Made by a program: the position numbers and the translations under genes. DNA of 64,000 bases, taken from the NCBI GenBank assembly GCA_001695595.3, contig MBPM02000032.1, forward strand, positions 310,001-374,000. The letters are read 5' to 3'. The notes beneath the pieces were generated by a model. It worked only from the letters and a program-made list of their open reading frames with translations, had not been told where the DNA came from and did no database searches. Of the stretch, positions 36,560 through 44,624 are shown in pieces (position 1 is the first letter of the stretch; every line of letters begins with the position of its first letter). This stretch comes from Plasmopara viticola. Lineage: Eukaryota; Oomycota; Peronosporomycetes; Peronosporales; Peronosporaceae.

Positions 36560-36973
36560 CTAAGCTACACAGGAAGTGGTACCTCTCGACCCTTTGAGCA
36601 GAAAGAGAATCTGGCAATAATTCCTCGTCGCTTCGTCGTCCTCGACACTCTCCGTGTCAGTCTCGCACTCGCTCGACGGCGGTCTGTCCGATTCGTAATG
36701 CTCCTTCATACACACGCGCGGCAATTCGTGAAAAGCGCGCGCTTTGTCCGACAGCACGAGTCGATGGCGGCTTTTGTACTTGTTGGCTCGGTACGGCCAC
36801 TTGAAGCCATAGTGCTTGCAATTGCGCTTGATCGTGATGACCGAGACGTCCAAGAGCGCTGCGGCTTGTTTTTGTGGCATGTGAAAGTACTGCGAGAGGA
36901 AGGTATAGTCAAAGTCATAGACGCGTCGACTCTTGCGACCAGGGCGGGCGGGGGCTGTCGCTTTCGGCTTCAT
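36560..36973 (-). CDS. RWP-RK domain transcription factor (gene B)
   Basis: A compact RWP-RK protein of 137 residues. The domain occupies the first half: basic lead-in RKSRRVYDF, helix LSQYFHMPQKQAAALL, then VITIKRNCKHYGF and the signature KWPYR, followed by KYKSR. The remainder is a polar, acidic tail (SSECETDTESVEDDEA), a possible activation or phosphorylation segment. It would act as a nuclear DNA-binding factor; the target is unknown. The start ATG (36971-36973) is well fixed by an Inr+FPR promoter about 25-40 bases upstream. It is one of three RWP-RK genes in the window and is only 2 kb from gene C, which is transcribed in the opposite direction. The three diverge strongly outside the domain, so they are not a recent duplication. 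Confidence 0.87.
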   Translation of the reverse strand: MKPKATAPARPGRKSRRVYDFDYTFLSQYFHMPQKQAAALLDVSVITIKRNCKHYGFKWPYRANKYKSRHRLVLSDKARAFHELPRVCMKEHYESDRPPSSECETDTESVEDDEATRNYCQILFLLKGSRGTTSCVA

Positions 36974-36996
36974 GCGTGAAGAACGATAGCGCAGGG

Positions 36997-37012
36997 AAGT
37001 TGGGGAATGAGC
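36997..37012 (-). promoter_or_regulatory. oomycete Inr+FPR core promoter of RWP-RK gene B
   Basis: On the minus strand the sequence GCTCATTCCCCAACTT matches the consensus GCTCATTYYNCAWTTT at 15 of 16 positions. It lies about 25-40 bases upstream of the ATG of gene B. It is the best such match noticed in the window. Confidence 0.75.
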
Positions 37013-37136
37013 AAGAGCTTGGCCGTGGTGTCAAAGCTTCTTGACAGGAGGAGAAGGAGGGCTCACGACTGGTCTCGGCAGTCCCGAGAGACGTTGAAGC
37101 GAAGTGATGACACCAGACTTTGGGTTGCATAGAATT

Positions 37137-37291
37137 GGTACCAATCGATTCTTTTGGTCGAAACGATCTCAGGGGTACACGATGGAAGGCGGTACAACCA
37201 AGACGGGTTTACGGCGCTTGTAAAACAGGAGGAGACGGTGCGGGTTCTGGTACCAGACGGTACGGGCCCCGGTACACGCCAGACCTGGTAC
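37137..37291. promoter_or_regulatory. cluster of seven GGTAC motifs
   Basis: GGTAC occurs at 37137, 37174, 37191, 37249, 37259, 37271 and 37287; the first and fourth extend to the palindrome GGTACC. The cluster lies about 165-320 bases upstream of RWP-RK gene B and just past the 3' end of the CX3C membrane-protein gene. GTAC is the core bound by SBP-type factors in plants and algae, but no such factor is known to me in oomycetes, so the binding protein is open. Confidence 0.4.
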
Positions 37292-37526
37292 TGGAGACTA
37301 TCATGGGTCTCATTGTGTCACTTTGATATCAGAATGAATTGGTGTCGAATTGAATTGACGGCACACAACTGAGGTGGGATTGTTAGTACAATGTGACTAC
37401 AATCGGTGGGTACAATCGGGATGCGTCGAACGCCTCCAGATAAGTGTAATCTTTCGTTGCGGTTACCTAAAGCAGTGTAAACCACACTTTCTTGACTATG
37501 TATTACAACTACTATAAAACTTGTCG

Positions 37527-38318
37527 CTAAGACAAGGCGTTTTGAAGAAGGTCTCGGTAAATCTGTAACGAGCGAGCGCAAGCCGAGGGTACGATGTTCG
37601 AGCAGCCGCGGACGCACGAATTGCGTAAATCTGGAAACGGCGTCTCGTCATCGTAGGCTCGACACGCCTCCATGCAGCTTACGCTGTCTGGGCAACGTGA
37701 GGCCAACGCGGCCTCGGTAGCTTCCATCTTGTCGCATACTGCTTTGGTCATTGTAAGCGAGCCATACGAGCACCCATTCATACATGCAGCATTATACGGA
37801 TCCCTAAAGCACAAGACGGTATTAGCAATGGGACACTAAATGAGATATCGGTAATTATCAGCTTACCGCATGCAAAGCTTCTTGCACGTTTCTTGGTGCC
37901 AACTAGACTGCACACCGCTCACTCGGCATAGACCACGCAATTGCTCTTGATTCACTTTGATCGGCGCAAAAGTTTCCGGCACACTCGTGGCCTGTGGGAC
38001 GGTCTCCGACACGCTCGTTGCTGCCTTTTCAGCCTCTAAAAAGTGATTTATAGTAACGGCGATACTGGGGTCCATAAAGATGGCTTTAAAAGCGGTAATA
38101 CGGTCTTGGCTTAGGGCTACGCGGGCACCAATAAAGGCACCACCACAAAGCAGCCCAATAATCACAAGTCTTCCAACATAACCAGAGCATCGTCGACAAC
38201 GCTTGACCGGCTCCATCTTTTTCCAAAATTCTTCGGCTTCATCTTCCCAGATCGTCGAGCCTCTGCGCTTTTGCTCGGAATCGGACACTTGACCCACATT
38301 GCGCCGCGAGAGAGGCAT
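37527..38318 (-). CDS. single-pass membrane protein with four CX3C motifs (two exons)
   Basis: Two exons (38318-37867 and 37803-37527) join to a 242-residue protein. The start is the ATG at 38318; an upstream TTG is not needed. The N-terminus is cytosolic-type and polar, followed by one hydrophobic span (YVGRLVIIGLLCGGAFIG, about residues 46-65) without a cleavable signal, so a type II anchor is likely. A Ser/Thr/Pro linker leads to a cysteine-rich tail containing CKKLC, CMNGC, CMEAC and CVRGC. The first two CX3C units are 8 residues apart and the last two 15 apart, with further single cysteines between them. Twin CX3C helical hairpins are typical of small TIM chaperones and related disulfide-bonded proteins of the mitochondrial intermembrane space; here they are doubled and membrane-anchored. 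Location (mitochondrial inner membrane or secretory pathway) is undecided, and I do not recognise the family. Confidence 0.75.
37804..37866 (-). other. 63-bp intron of the CX3C gene
   Basis: On the minus strand exon 1 ends ...ATGCG, the donor is GTAAGC, a branch-like GCTAATA lies near the 3' end and the acceptor is CTTTAG. Without splicing the frame stops at once (TAA in the donor). With splicing it continues without a break through RDPYNAACMNGC. Length and borders are typical of oomycete introns. It is the only intron I can establish in the window. Confidence 0.8.
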
Positions 38319-38905
38319 GCTACGGTTTATCAACCTGACTTATGTCATGGGGCCCAATATTATTGTGGTATTTTTAAGCATCTATTTTGAGATGCGCATG
38401 GACTAATTTAGCTCTAAGGTAGGTTTTATATGGCCAATTTTGAACCTTTAGCTTCAAATTAACCGGGTCCCACGTAATAAATACTAAGACACGAATTGAT
38501 GCCGGCTTTGCTGAGCGTCGCTGTCATAGCACCTGGTTTTGGAGCACGGTCTTGTTGACTCGAGGTTGTTGAGATGGGGATCTTCTCAATCTAATATATC
38601 TGCTAAGGGGCCTAAACCCTGTTTCTACAACTGACCCTTTTATTGTGTCATTAGCACAACAAGAGTTAATGTACCAATAGATTATGGTGCCCAGCGGTTT
38701 ATAGAACAGAGATGTTCCGCCCTTGCGAGTGGCTCTGATTGCATGGAACTCCACGAGACCTCTCCTCTTACATTATTGTACCATCCACAATTTCGCGACC
38801 ACAAGAATCGTCTTGCCGTACTCCATAAGACGTTGGTCCCGACGTTGATGCATGGGGTACAGCCCCATGAAGTGGGTACCCGTTTCGGGCTCGAAAGCGC
38901 CTTTG

Positions 38906-38919
38906 TCACTTTTCAATTT
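38906..38919 (+). promoter_or_regulatory. oomycete Inr+FPR core promoter of RWP-RK gene C
   Basis: TCACTTTTCAATTT matches TCATTYYNCAWTTT at 13 of 14 positions. It lies inside an upstream extension of the open frame (first ATG 38852) and 44-57 bases before the ATG at 38963. Transcription starting here could not include the upstream ATG. Confidence 0.65.
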
Positions 38920-38962
38920 ACCTCGAAACTCTACAAGCCCCTTCGCGCCTACAATCCTCTTC

Positions 38963-39526
38963 ATGACGTCGCCTTTATCCCCGTCATCACCATCCTCCCT
39001 TAAAGCGCACCTCGAGTCTCCTTCCAAGCGCAAGAGTCGACGCAAATTCGACTTTCCCATTGAAACGCTTCAAGAATACTCGCACTATCGTCAAGACGAC
39101 GCCGCGAGACTGCTGGGTGTGGCACCGATTACGCTCAAGCGCAATTGCCAGCGACTGCAATATCGCTGGCCCTACCGGAGCATTAAGGCCAAATTGCGTC
39201 GCGAAGCTCTTTTTGCACAGAGACGAAAGGCTTCGGATGCGTCCATTGGACAATATCTGACCACTTCGGCGTCTTCTCAAGCAGCACCAGAGCTGCTCTT
39301 GTCACTTGGCAAAAAAGACGCGTGTGCTCTAACGTCAGCGATCCCTTTGACCCCAACCGTGCGCTCGTTGACGGCAAACTTTATGGCCGCGAGCGACGCC
39401 GTGCGCCCAAAGGGGCAGCGGTCGCAACTGCCACCGCTGACGTTTCTTTTGCAAAAGCATCGAGTGGAAGTGCAGCGCTATCAACTTCCTCGATTGTACA
39501 GGGGCGTTCGCTACGATCGACTTTGA
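38963..39526 (+). CDS. RWP-RK domain transcription factor (gene C)
   Basis: Predicted intronless protein of 187 residues starting at the ATG that follows the Inr+FPR promoter; the frame could open 37 codons earlier (38852), but that part overlaps the promoter. A short Ser/Pro-rich leader precedes the domain: KRKSRRKFDFPIETLQEY, RQDDAARLLGVAPITLKRNC and the signature YRWPYR with following basic residues. Relative to gene A, the conserved histidine-methionine of the first helix is altered (EYSHYRQ). The C-terminal half is Ser/Ala-rich and ends with a basic stretch (QKHRVEVQRYQLPRLYRG). It should act as a nuclear DNA-binding factor. It is divergently arranged with the CX3C gene, about 640 bases away. 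Confidence 0.85.
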   Translation: MTSPLSPSSPSSLKAHLESPSKRKSRRKFDFPIETLQEYSHYRQDDAARLLGVAPITLKRNCQRLQYRWPYRSIKAKLRREALFAQRRKASDASIGQYLTTSASSQAAPELLLSLGKKDACALTSAIPLTPTVRSLTANFMAASDAVRPKGQRSQLPPLTFLLQKHRVEVQRYQLPRLYRGVRYDRL

Positions 39527-42500
39527 GACTAGTGTGGCTTTTGGCAATTCTTTTTTGACACGATTTCTTGCTCTTTGTACTGCGTAAAAAGTGACTACCT
39601 ATTATAAAGATGGAAGTATTATGAACTAGCTTCACATTTTAATTGGCGATAGTAGAAATAGAGATGAAGTAGACTGTGTATTTAGTCGAGTTTTCCTATA
39701 ATTTAACATGATCACCGTAATTACTTTTGCAGTTGGTGGTGCTTTGTCGCCTAAACCTGGAAAACTATTGAACACAGTGGATAACATATATAGTATAATT
39801 CTTTGGATATCATATCCATAGCCTTCTTGACCAAAGATTCCTCGACTTTTTCACGTACTTGGCACTAGTCAGGAAGTGACCCTTTGTTATGACACTACTG
39901 ACAGTTAACCCTCGCCAACTTTCCTCAGCGCTTTGAATTGTGGCGCTAATAGAGCCTTTGCTAGCGAGTCGTTCTTGTAGAACGATACCGGACCTTGACC
40001 TCCTTGGATCCTTTACTCTGATGTCTACTTTTCATATCTTAAATCTCTATCTTGTGCAAATCAGCGACGCAAACACGAGGAGCGTACTTCACTCTTTATA
40101 CTAATTTGCAAACCGAATCTGCCCCGTCGCCATGGCCCTCGGACTGCTCAACACTGATCTCAGCAATACCTTGTATAAAACCATTTAGAAGTACCATTAG
40201 ATCGACACAAGCTTTGGTTAACCGTTTTTTGTGATCGTCTCAAAGTGGCAAGAAATTATAACTTTAGAGTGGCATAAAATCTTAAATAATGGCAACGTCA
40301 AAAGTGTGTCGGACAAAATCAAAAATCGCGCTGTTTCATCAGCTTTCAAAATTAATATCTCTGTTACAGTCGGTAAAAACACTTTAGAACAAACTCTTGC
40401 CGCCACGAAAATTATACTGTCTGTAATGCAAATTGTATCTAGAATCAGTAAACCAATCAATCACGCCCCGCAACGCTCCTGCGCAATTTATATCTATCAT
40501 ACGCACCGTAACGTAGACCGTACGTTCGCTATTTATTTCTTGCCGTGTTGTAATTTATTTCTCCCGTGTTGAAAGGCTTTATCACGGATAACGATTCATA
40601 TTTATGAAATCACGGCTATGTTATGCGGCGGGATTGGGAGAAAGGTTCACTAAGATATTTTTCTAATACACGAAATACGGTAGCGAATAAATTACGTGTA
40701 ATGATAATACACGAAATACGGTAGCGAATAAATTACGTGTATTGATATACCTTTAATCATATATAAGCATTAGTTAAAAGCCGTGGCGACTTTGGTACCT
40801 CGAAGATCCTCTTGCATGTTGGCTAGCAACTCACAGAGAATACTTAAGTAGTACAATTCCCCATCGCAACTTGCAGCTTAAATAAGGTGCGTTTCGCATG
40901 CTGATATTACCTGCATTATTTAATATGAGCTAATACTAAACGACGATGAAGGGTATAGAAGCTTGTCAATGGTTTAAGGACATTACAATACTCTTGCATC
41001 CATGAATTTTGTGCTACGAAATGTATTACTGCTCGGAAGAAAGCGAACCCGATAGTTCAATCGATGTACAGAAACATCGTAAATTTTGCATTATTTAATA
41101 ATGTGCTCTTTTTTTTTTTAATGTATAGATCACCTTAGTTTTGCTGACGCTACTGCGAGTCTTCTCAATTCAGACGTTAAGGCCCCAATAGAAATAATTG
41201 CCTATCCGACGGCGATATATGCATTGTGATTTTATTATGATACGACATACTTTAAAATTATATTGCGAATCCGACGGCGCAATCCGATGACAGAGCCGGA
41301 AGTAATTGTCACACAGCTTGGTCGACCTCCTAATTAAAAAAGGGATTCAGACTTTAACGTTTATTTATTGCATTACCTTGATCTACACCAGTGAGCGGTT
41401 GCGCTTTCTTGGCTGCTTCCATTGCGTGCCTTCTGGTTGTCATAATTTAAATTGAAGACCCCGTGTTCTATGGTAAAATATCAAAAATAAAAGAAGTTTA
41501 TTCACTAAATAAATATATATATACTTCCCGATGGACAGTAGATACCAATTCTAGCGCATTATTGCAGATATCGAAATGACTGTTGAGCAATTAGTCTCTT
41601 TATAAGAAATTGCACTTGTAAAAATATTGGCGGATCGAGGATCTCAGCTAACGCGTTCTCGGTAACATCTTTGTCAATCAAAACGTCCGTCTATTTCTTG
41701 AAGTGAAGATGTGTCTTGACAGGGAAGATCGTCGACATTCTGGTCGACGGCTGGAAATACAAAGCAGACCCAGGTGTCCACGATCGTTACATAACGGAGA
41801 TCTTCGCTCTAGTTTATGTGTTTTGCGTATAAAAGCGACGCATTTACAAGTAAAAGAGTTTGGAGTAAGATTACCGCAATTTGACTATACTTGCTTAAAG
41901 AGCAGTTTCATGGCGTTGTAAAACAGTAAAAAGCTTACGTGTACCCATCTAGTGTACATTCTCGATTTTTCCAACGGTTCATGTTATTTTCTCGTACCCG
42001 CCTAAAATACAAGTAACGAGACACATTTTTAGCAATTGTTTAGAATAGATTGCGAACGAAGACTCGCAAGTGCATATTAATTAGTCTAACACCACGACGC
42101 CATCCGTGTCACCTTGACAAAGCCAGTCGACCATTGAAGCTTCCCGCCGTCGGACAACCTACGTCAAACGATGACTGCCACCTTGGAATTGTTATTCTCA
42201 CTGTGCGTCATTCTGTCCTTATTGTTTGCGTAAGATCTTAAAAACACCTCTCAAAACACGTGTTCTACCGACACTCTGTCGTCACCTTTTTCTGCTTGAA
42301 CTCTACACTATCATTGCTCGCTTCAGTCGATAAACAGTGTAGCTAAAATAACGATATAAAGTGTGCACGGATGCAATAAAAGAGCATCTCCACTGCTTTG
42401 GCATACACTGCATGCAACGCGTCTTAAAATTTCGATTTCGGTAGCATAAATTTACGCTCAATTAATATAAAATGGAGCAAAGAAGACCTCTAACTTTCAT

Positions 42501-42815
42501 ACCTACATGTAAGTGCGTATTTTTTAGCAAAGCAATTCTACAATGCAGCGTTCAGCGAAATAGCTTGGTGACTCGTGAGCTCATAATCGGGCGTCTGCTC
42601 AACGACCTGATCCCTAGGCATTGTGATCCCGTTCAATTGATTTGCTTGATTCAAAAGCACCGGCTCTGAGGCCTTTCAGATTTTTTGCGGTGCTGTGAAA
42701 GGTGGCTGGGTGTGGATTGCTCGCTCAGAAAGAGCAGATCACCTTGTGCGTGTCCAGACCATGATCCATCCGAGTCATTATTGTATCTGCAAAACGCTTG
42801 ACGAGGAGCGACACT
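39527..42815. other. gene-free region
   Basis: About 3.3 kb, very A+T-rich, with a tandem 41-bp repeat at 40664 (listed) and short poly-T and TA runs near 41110 and 41510. A tiny ATG frame at 42171-42233 encodes about 20 hydrophobic residues like a bare signal peptide and then stops. A TCATTAT initiator-like sequence near 42776 could start transcription of the following secreted-protein gene. No retrotransposon motif could be read. Confidence 0.45.
40664..40745. repeat. two tandem 41-bp units with inverted arms
   Basis: Two nearly identical 41-bp units begin at 40664 and 40705. Each holds CGAAATACGGTAGCGAATAA between TACACG and CGTGTA, so each can form a hairpin. A diverged inverted relative (CGTTCGCTATTTATTTCTTG) lies about 150 bases upstream near 40523. 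This could be the end of a small non-autonomous DNA transposon, but target-site duplications were not identified. Confidence 0.7.
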
Positions 42816-44624
42816 ATGATACAATGGTCGACGTTGCTACTTCTCGCGACAGCTGCGCGACATTTCGTGGTGGTTGAACCAAAGCAGGCTACAATGTCAG
42901 ATGGGCGGTCTCACTCACGAACCTCCTCGCCATCACTAGTCGACAATGTCAATGGCATTCCCAGCGACTCTTCTGACGCTGACTCATTCGACGCCTCGAG
43001 TGACGATTCCGACGACTCGGACGAGGCCAAGGCTTCTGTGGCGTACTCTGACGCACTTGCAACAGTCGTCGTTCCGGCTACTATTAAAATTGGCTCGACT
43101 GCCAACACGACGGACAAGTTTGTGTCCACGTTCCGTAATTGGGTCGGTCCAACCATCGGGAAGCCTTCCGATCCAGGGTTTGACAAGACGTGTTGGCGCA
43201 AAGCCTACTTTATGGACGAGTGTCCCTACGGCTTTGATCTCAAGATGAACACGTGCTGGGCCCAATGCCCTTTGGCCTTTCCGGTGGCCTGCGGCGTCGA
43301 ATGCCTCCGACAAAGTGACGATTGTCCCTCGGCGATCTATGCCAAATTTGTCAGTGTCGCCAATGCGTTCTTCTCGGTCCAAATCCTGGGCGTCTTTGGT
43401 GCCTTTTCGGCCTTGTCAAAGCACGTGCGCGTCGGGATCAAGTGCGCGCGCGCCATGTTTGGCACCGTGCGTGCCATTGTCAATTACGTGCGTGCGCTCA
43501 GAGTGTCGAATCCAGACACGGCCATGGACGAAGTGCTCTTGGCCTTGTACCAGACGAGCTACATTACGATCGACCTGCCCGTGAGTATTGTCATGTGTTT
43601 GGGCAGGTCGTACAATTGGCAAGTGCTCGATCCTGCCAGTGTAGCCATAGGGACGATCCAAGTCGTTTTAGGCGAGATCCTCGCGCGTCAAGACAGTCTG
43701 TTTAAGAGTTGGGGCAAATTCAAAGCCTTTTTGACACGATCGAATTTTACCTATGCTGTCAACGATCTCAACGACACGGAGATTTCGTCGCTTAAAAAAG
43801 GCATGGAATCGAATTCTACGTGTGGCTATGACTTGCAGCGCCTCACGGATCGCACGTGGCGCACGATTGCCGAGATGAAAGCAGCGAATCCGAGCCTGTC
43901 GCAGGACGGGCTGCGCGTGCAAGTGTACAAGTCGGCCCTCATGGTGCACGACATTCCGACCGCGACCAATAATTGCATGGACCAAATGATAACGGAATCC
44001 GACGAAGAGACGGCCTATCGAACACGCGACATGCTGCGAACGACGTATGGGGTCATGGTCGACGAGTTGATCGACAAGGGCAAGAGTGACAATGGCACGT
44101 CCTTGACGGCCAAGCAGTACACTCGAGTCGTGGCGGATCGAGTGCTAATGGCCATTGCGACGCTATTCTACATTGATCTCACGCGTATTTCGGGGATGCT
44201 ATCCGAGTTTATACAGACAATCTGTGGTCCCACGCAACTCGTGGGGGAGATTGACGACGGGACGGACCCGAACACACTTGGTCTGCACATCGTTGGCGAT
44301 GCGTTTCAAGGCAGTACCACGTCGTGGAAGCGAAAGGGCGACGGGCTCGTGACGCTTACCTTTGTGAGTCGCGATACCGTCCATGTGACGGTCAACATCC
44401 ACTCAGGGGGGGACAAAGTGGACAAACAGGACGTGCCGGCCGCGACCAATGTGACGTGGACATCCACCGTCAAGGCATTGGGCGGACAGACGTTGTACTT
44501 GGATCGATGGCGGATTGGGTTCCTCGGCCTCCCGGGTACGGGTGGTGGGTCGCTCAAGCTGTGGGTACCTCGAGCCAGTGAAGGGGGTCATCTCGACGTC
44601 ACTGTGATGCTTAATGTGAGTTGA
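42816..44624 (+). CDS. secreted cysteine-rich protein of unknown function
   Basis: Intronless, 602 residues from the first ATG (a TTG six codons upstream opens the frame). The N-terminus MIQWSTLLLLATAA looks like a signal peptide. A low-complexity acidic Ser/Asp region (about 48-72) is followed by a cysteine module with C126, C136, C147, C151, C159, C163 and C170 (motifs KTCW, ECPYGF, NTCWAQCP, ACGVEC). Then comes a largely helical middle with hydrophobic stretches (about 172-200 and 445-465), and a C-terminal part (about 490-602) rich in beta-type sequence and aromatic residues. Several N-glycosylation sequons (NTT, NFT, NDT, NST, NGT, NVT) support passage through the ER. I do not recognise the family name; a cell-surface or secreted effector-like protein is likely. 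A possible C-terminal relic of a relative lies at 53.2 kb. Confidence 0.78.
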   Translation: MIQWSTLLLLATAARHFVVVEPKQATMSDGRSHSRTSSPSLVDNVNGIPSDSSDADSFDASSDDSDDSDEAKASVAYSDALATVVVPATIKIGSTANTTDKFVSTFRNWVGPTIGKPSDPGFDKTCWRKAYFMDECPYGFDLKMNTCWAQCPLAFPVACGVECLRQSDDCPSAIYAKFVSVANAFFSVQILGVFGAFSALSKHVRVGIKCARAMFGTVRAIVNYVRALRVSNPDTAMDEVLLALYQTSYITIDLPVSIVMCLGRSYNWQVLDPASVAIGTIQVVLGEILARQDSLFKSWGKFKAFLTRSNFTYAVNDLNDTEISSLKKGMESNSTCGYDLQRLTDRTWRTIAEMKAANPSLSQDGLRVQVYKSALMVHDIPTATNNCMDQMITESDEETAYRTRDMLRTTYGVMVDELIDKGKSDNGTSLTAKQYTRVVADRVLMAIATLFYIDLTRISGMLSEFIQTICGPTQLVGEIDDGTDPNTLGLHIVGDAFQGSTTSWKRKGDGLVTLTFVSRDTVHVTVNIHSGGDKVDKQDVPAATNVTWTSTVKALGGQTLYLDRWRIGFLGLPGTGGGSLKLWVPRASEGGHLDVTVMLNVS

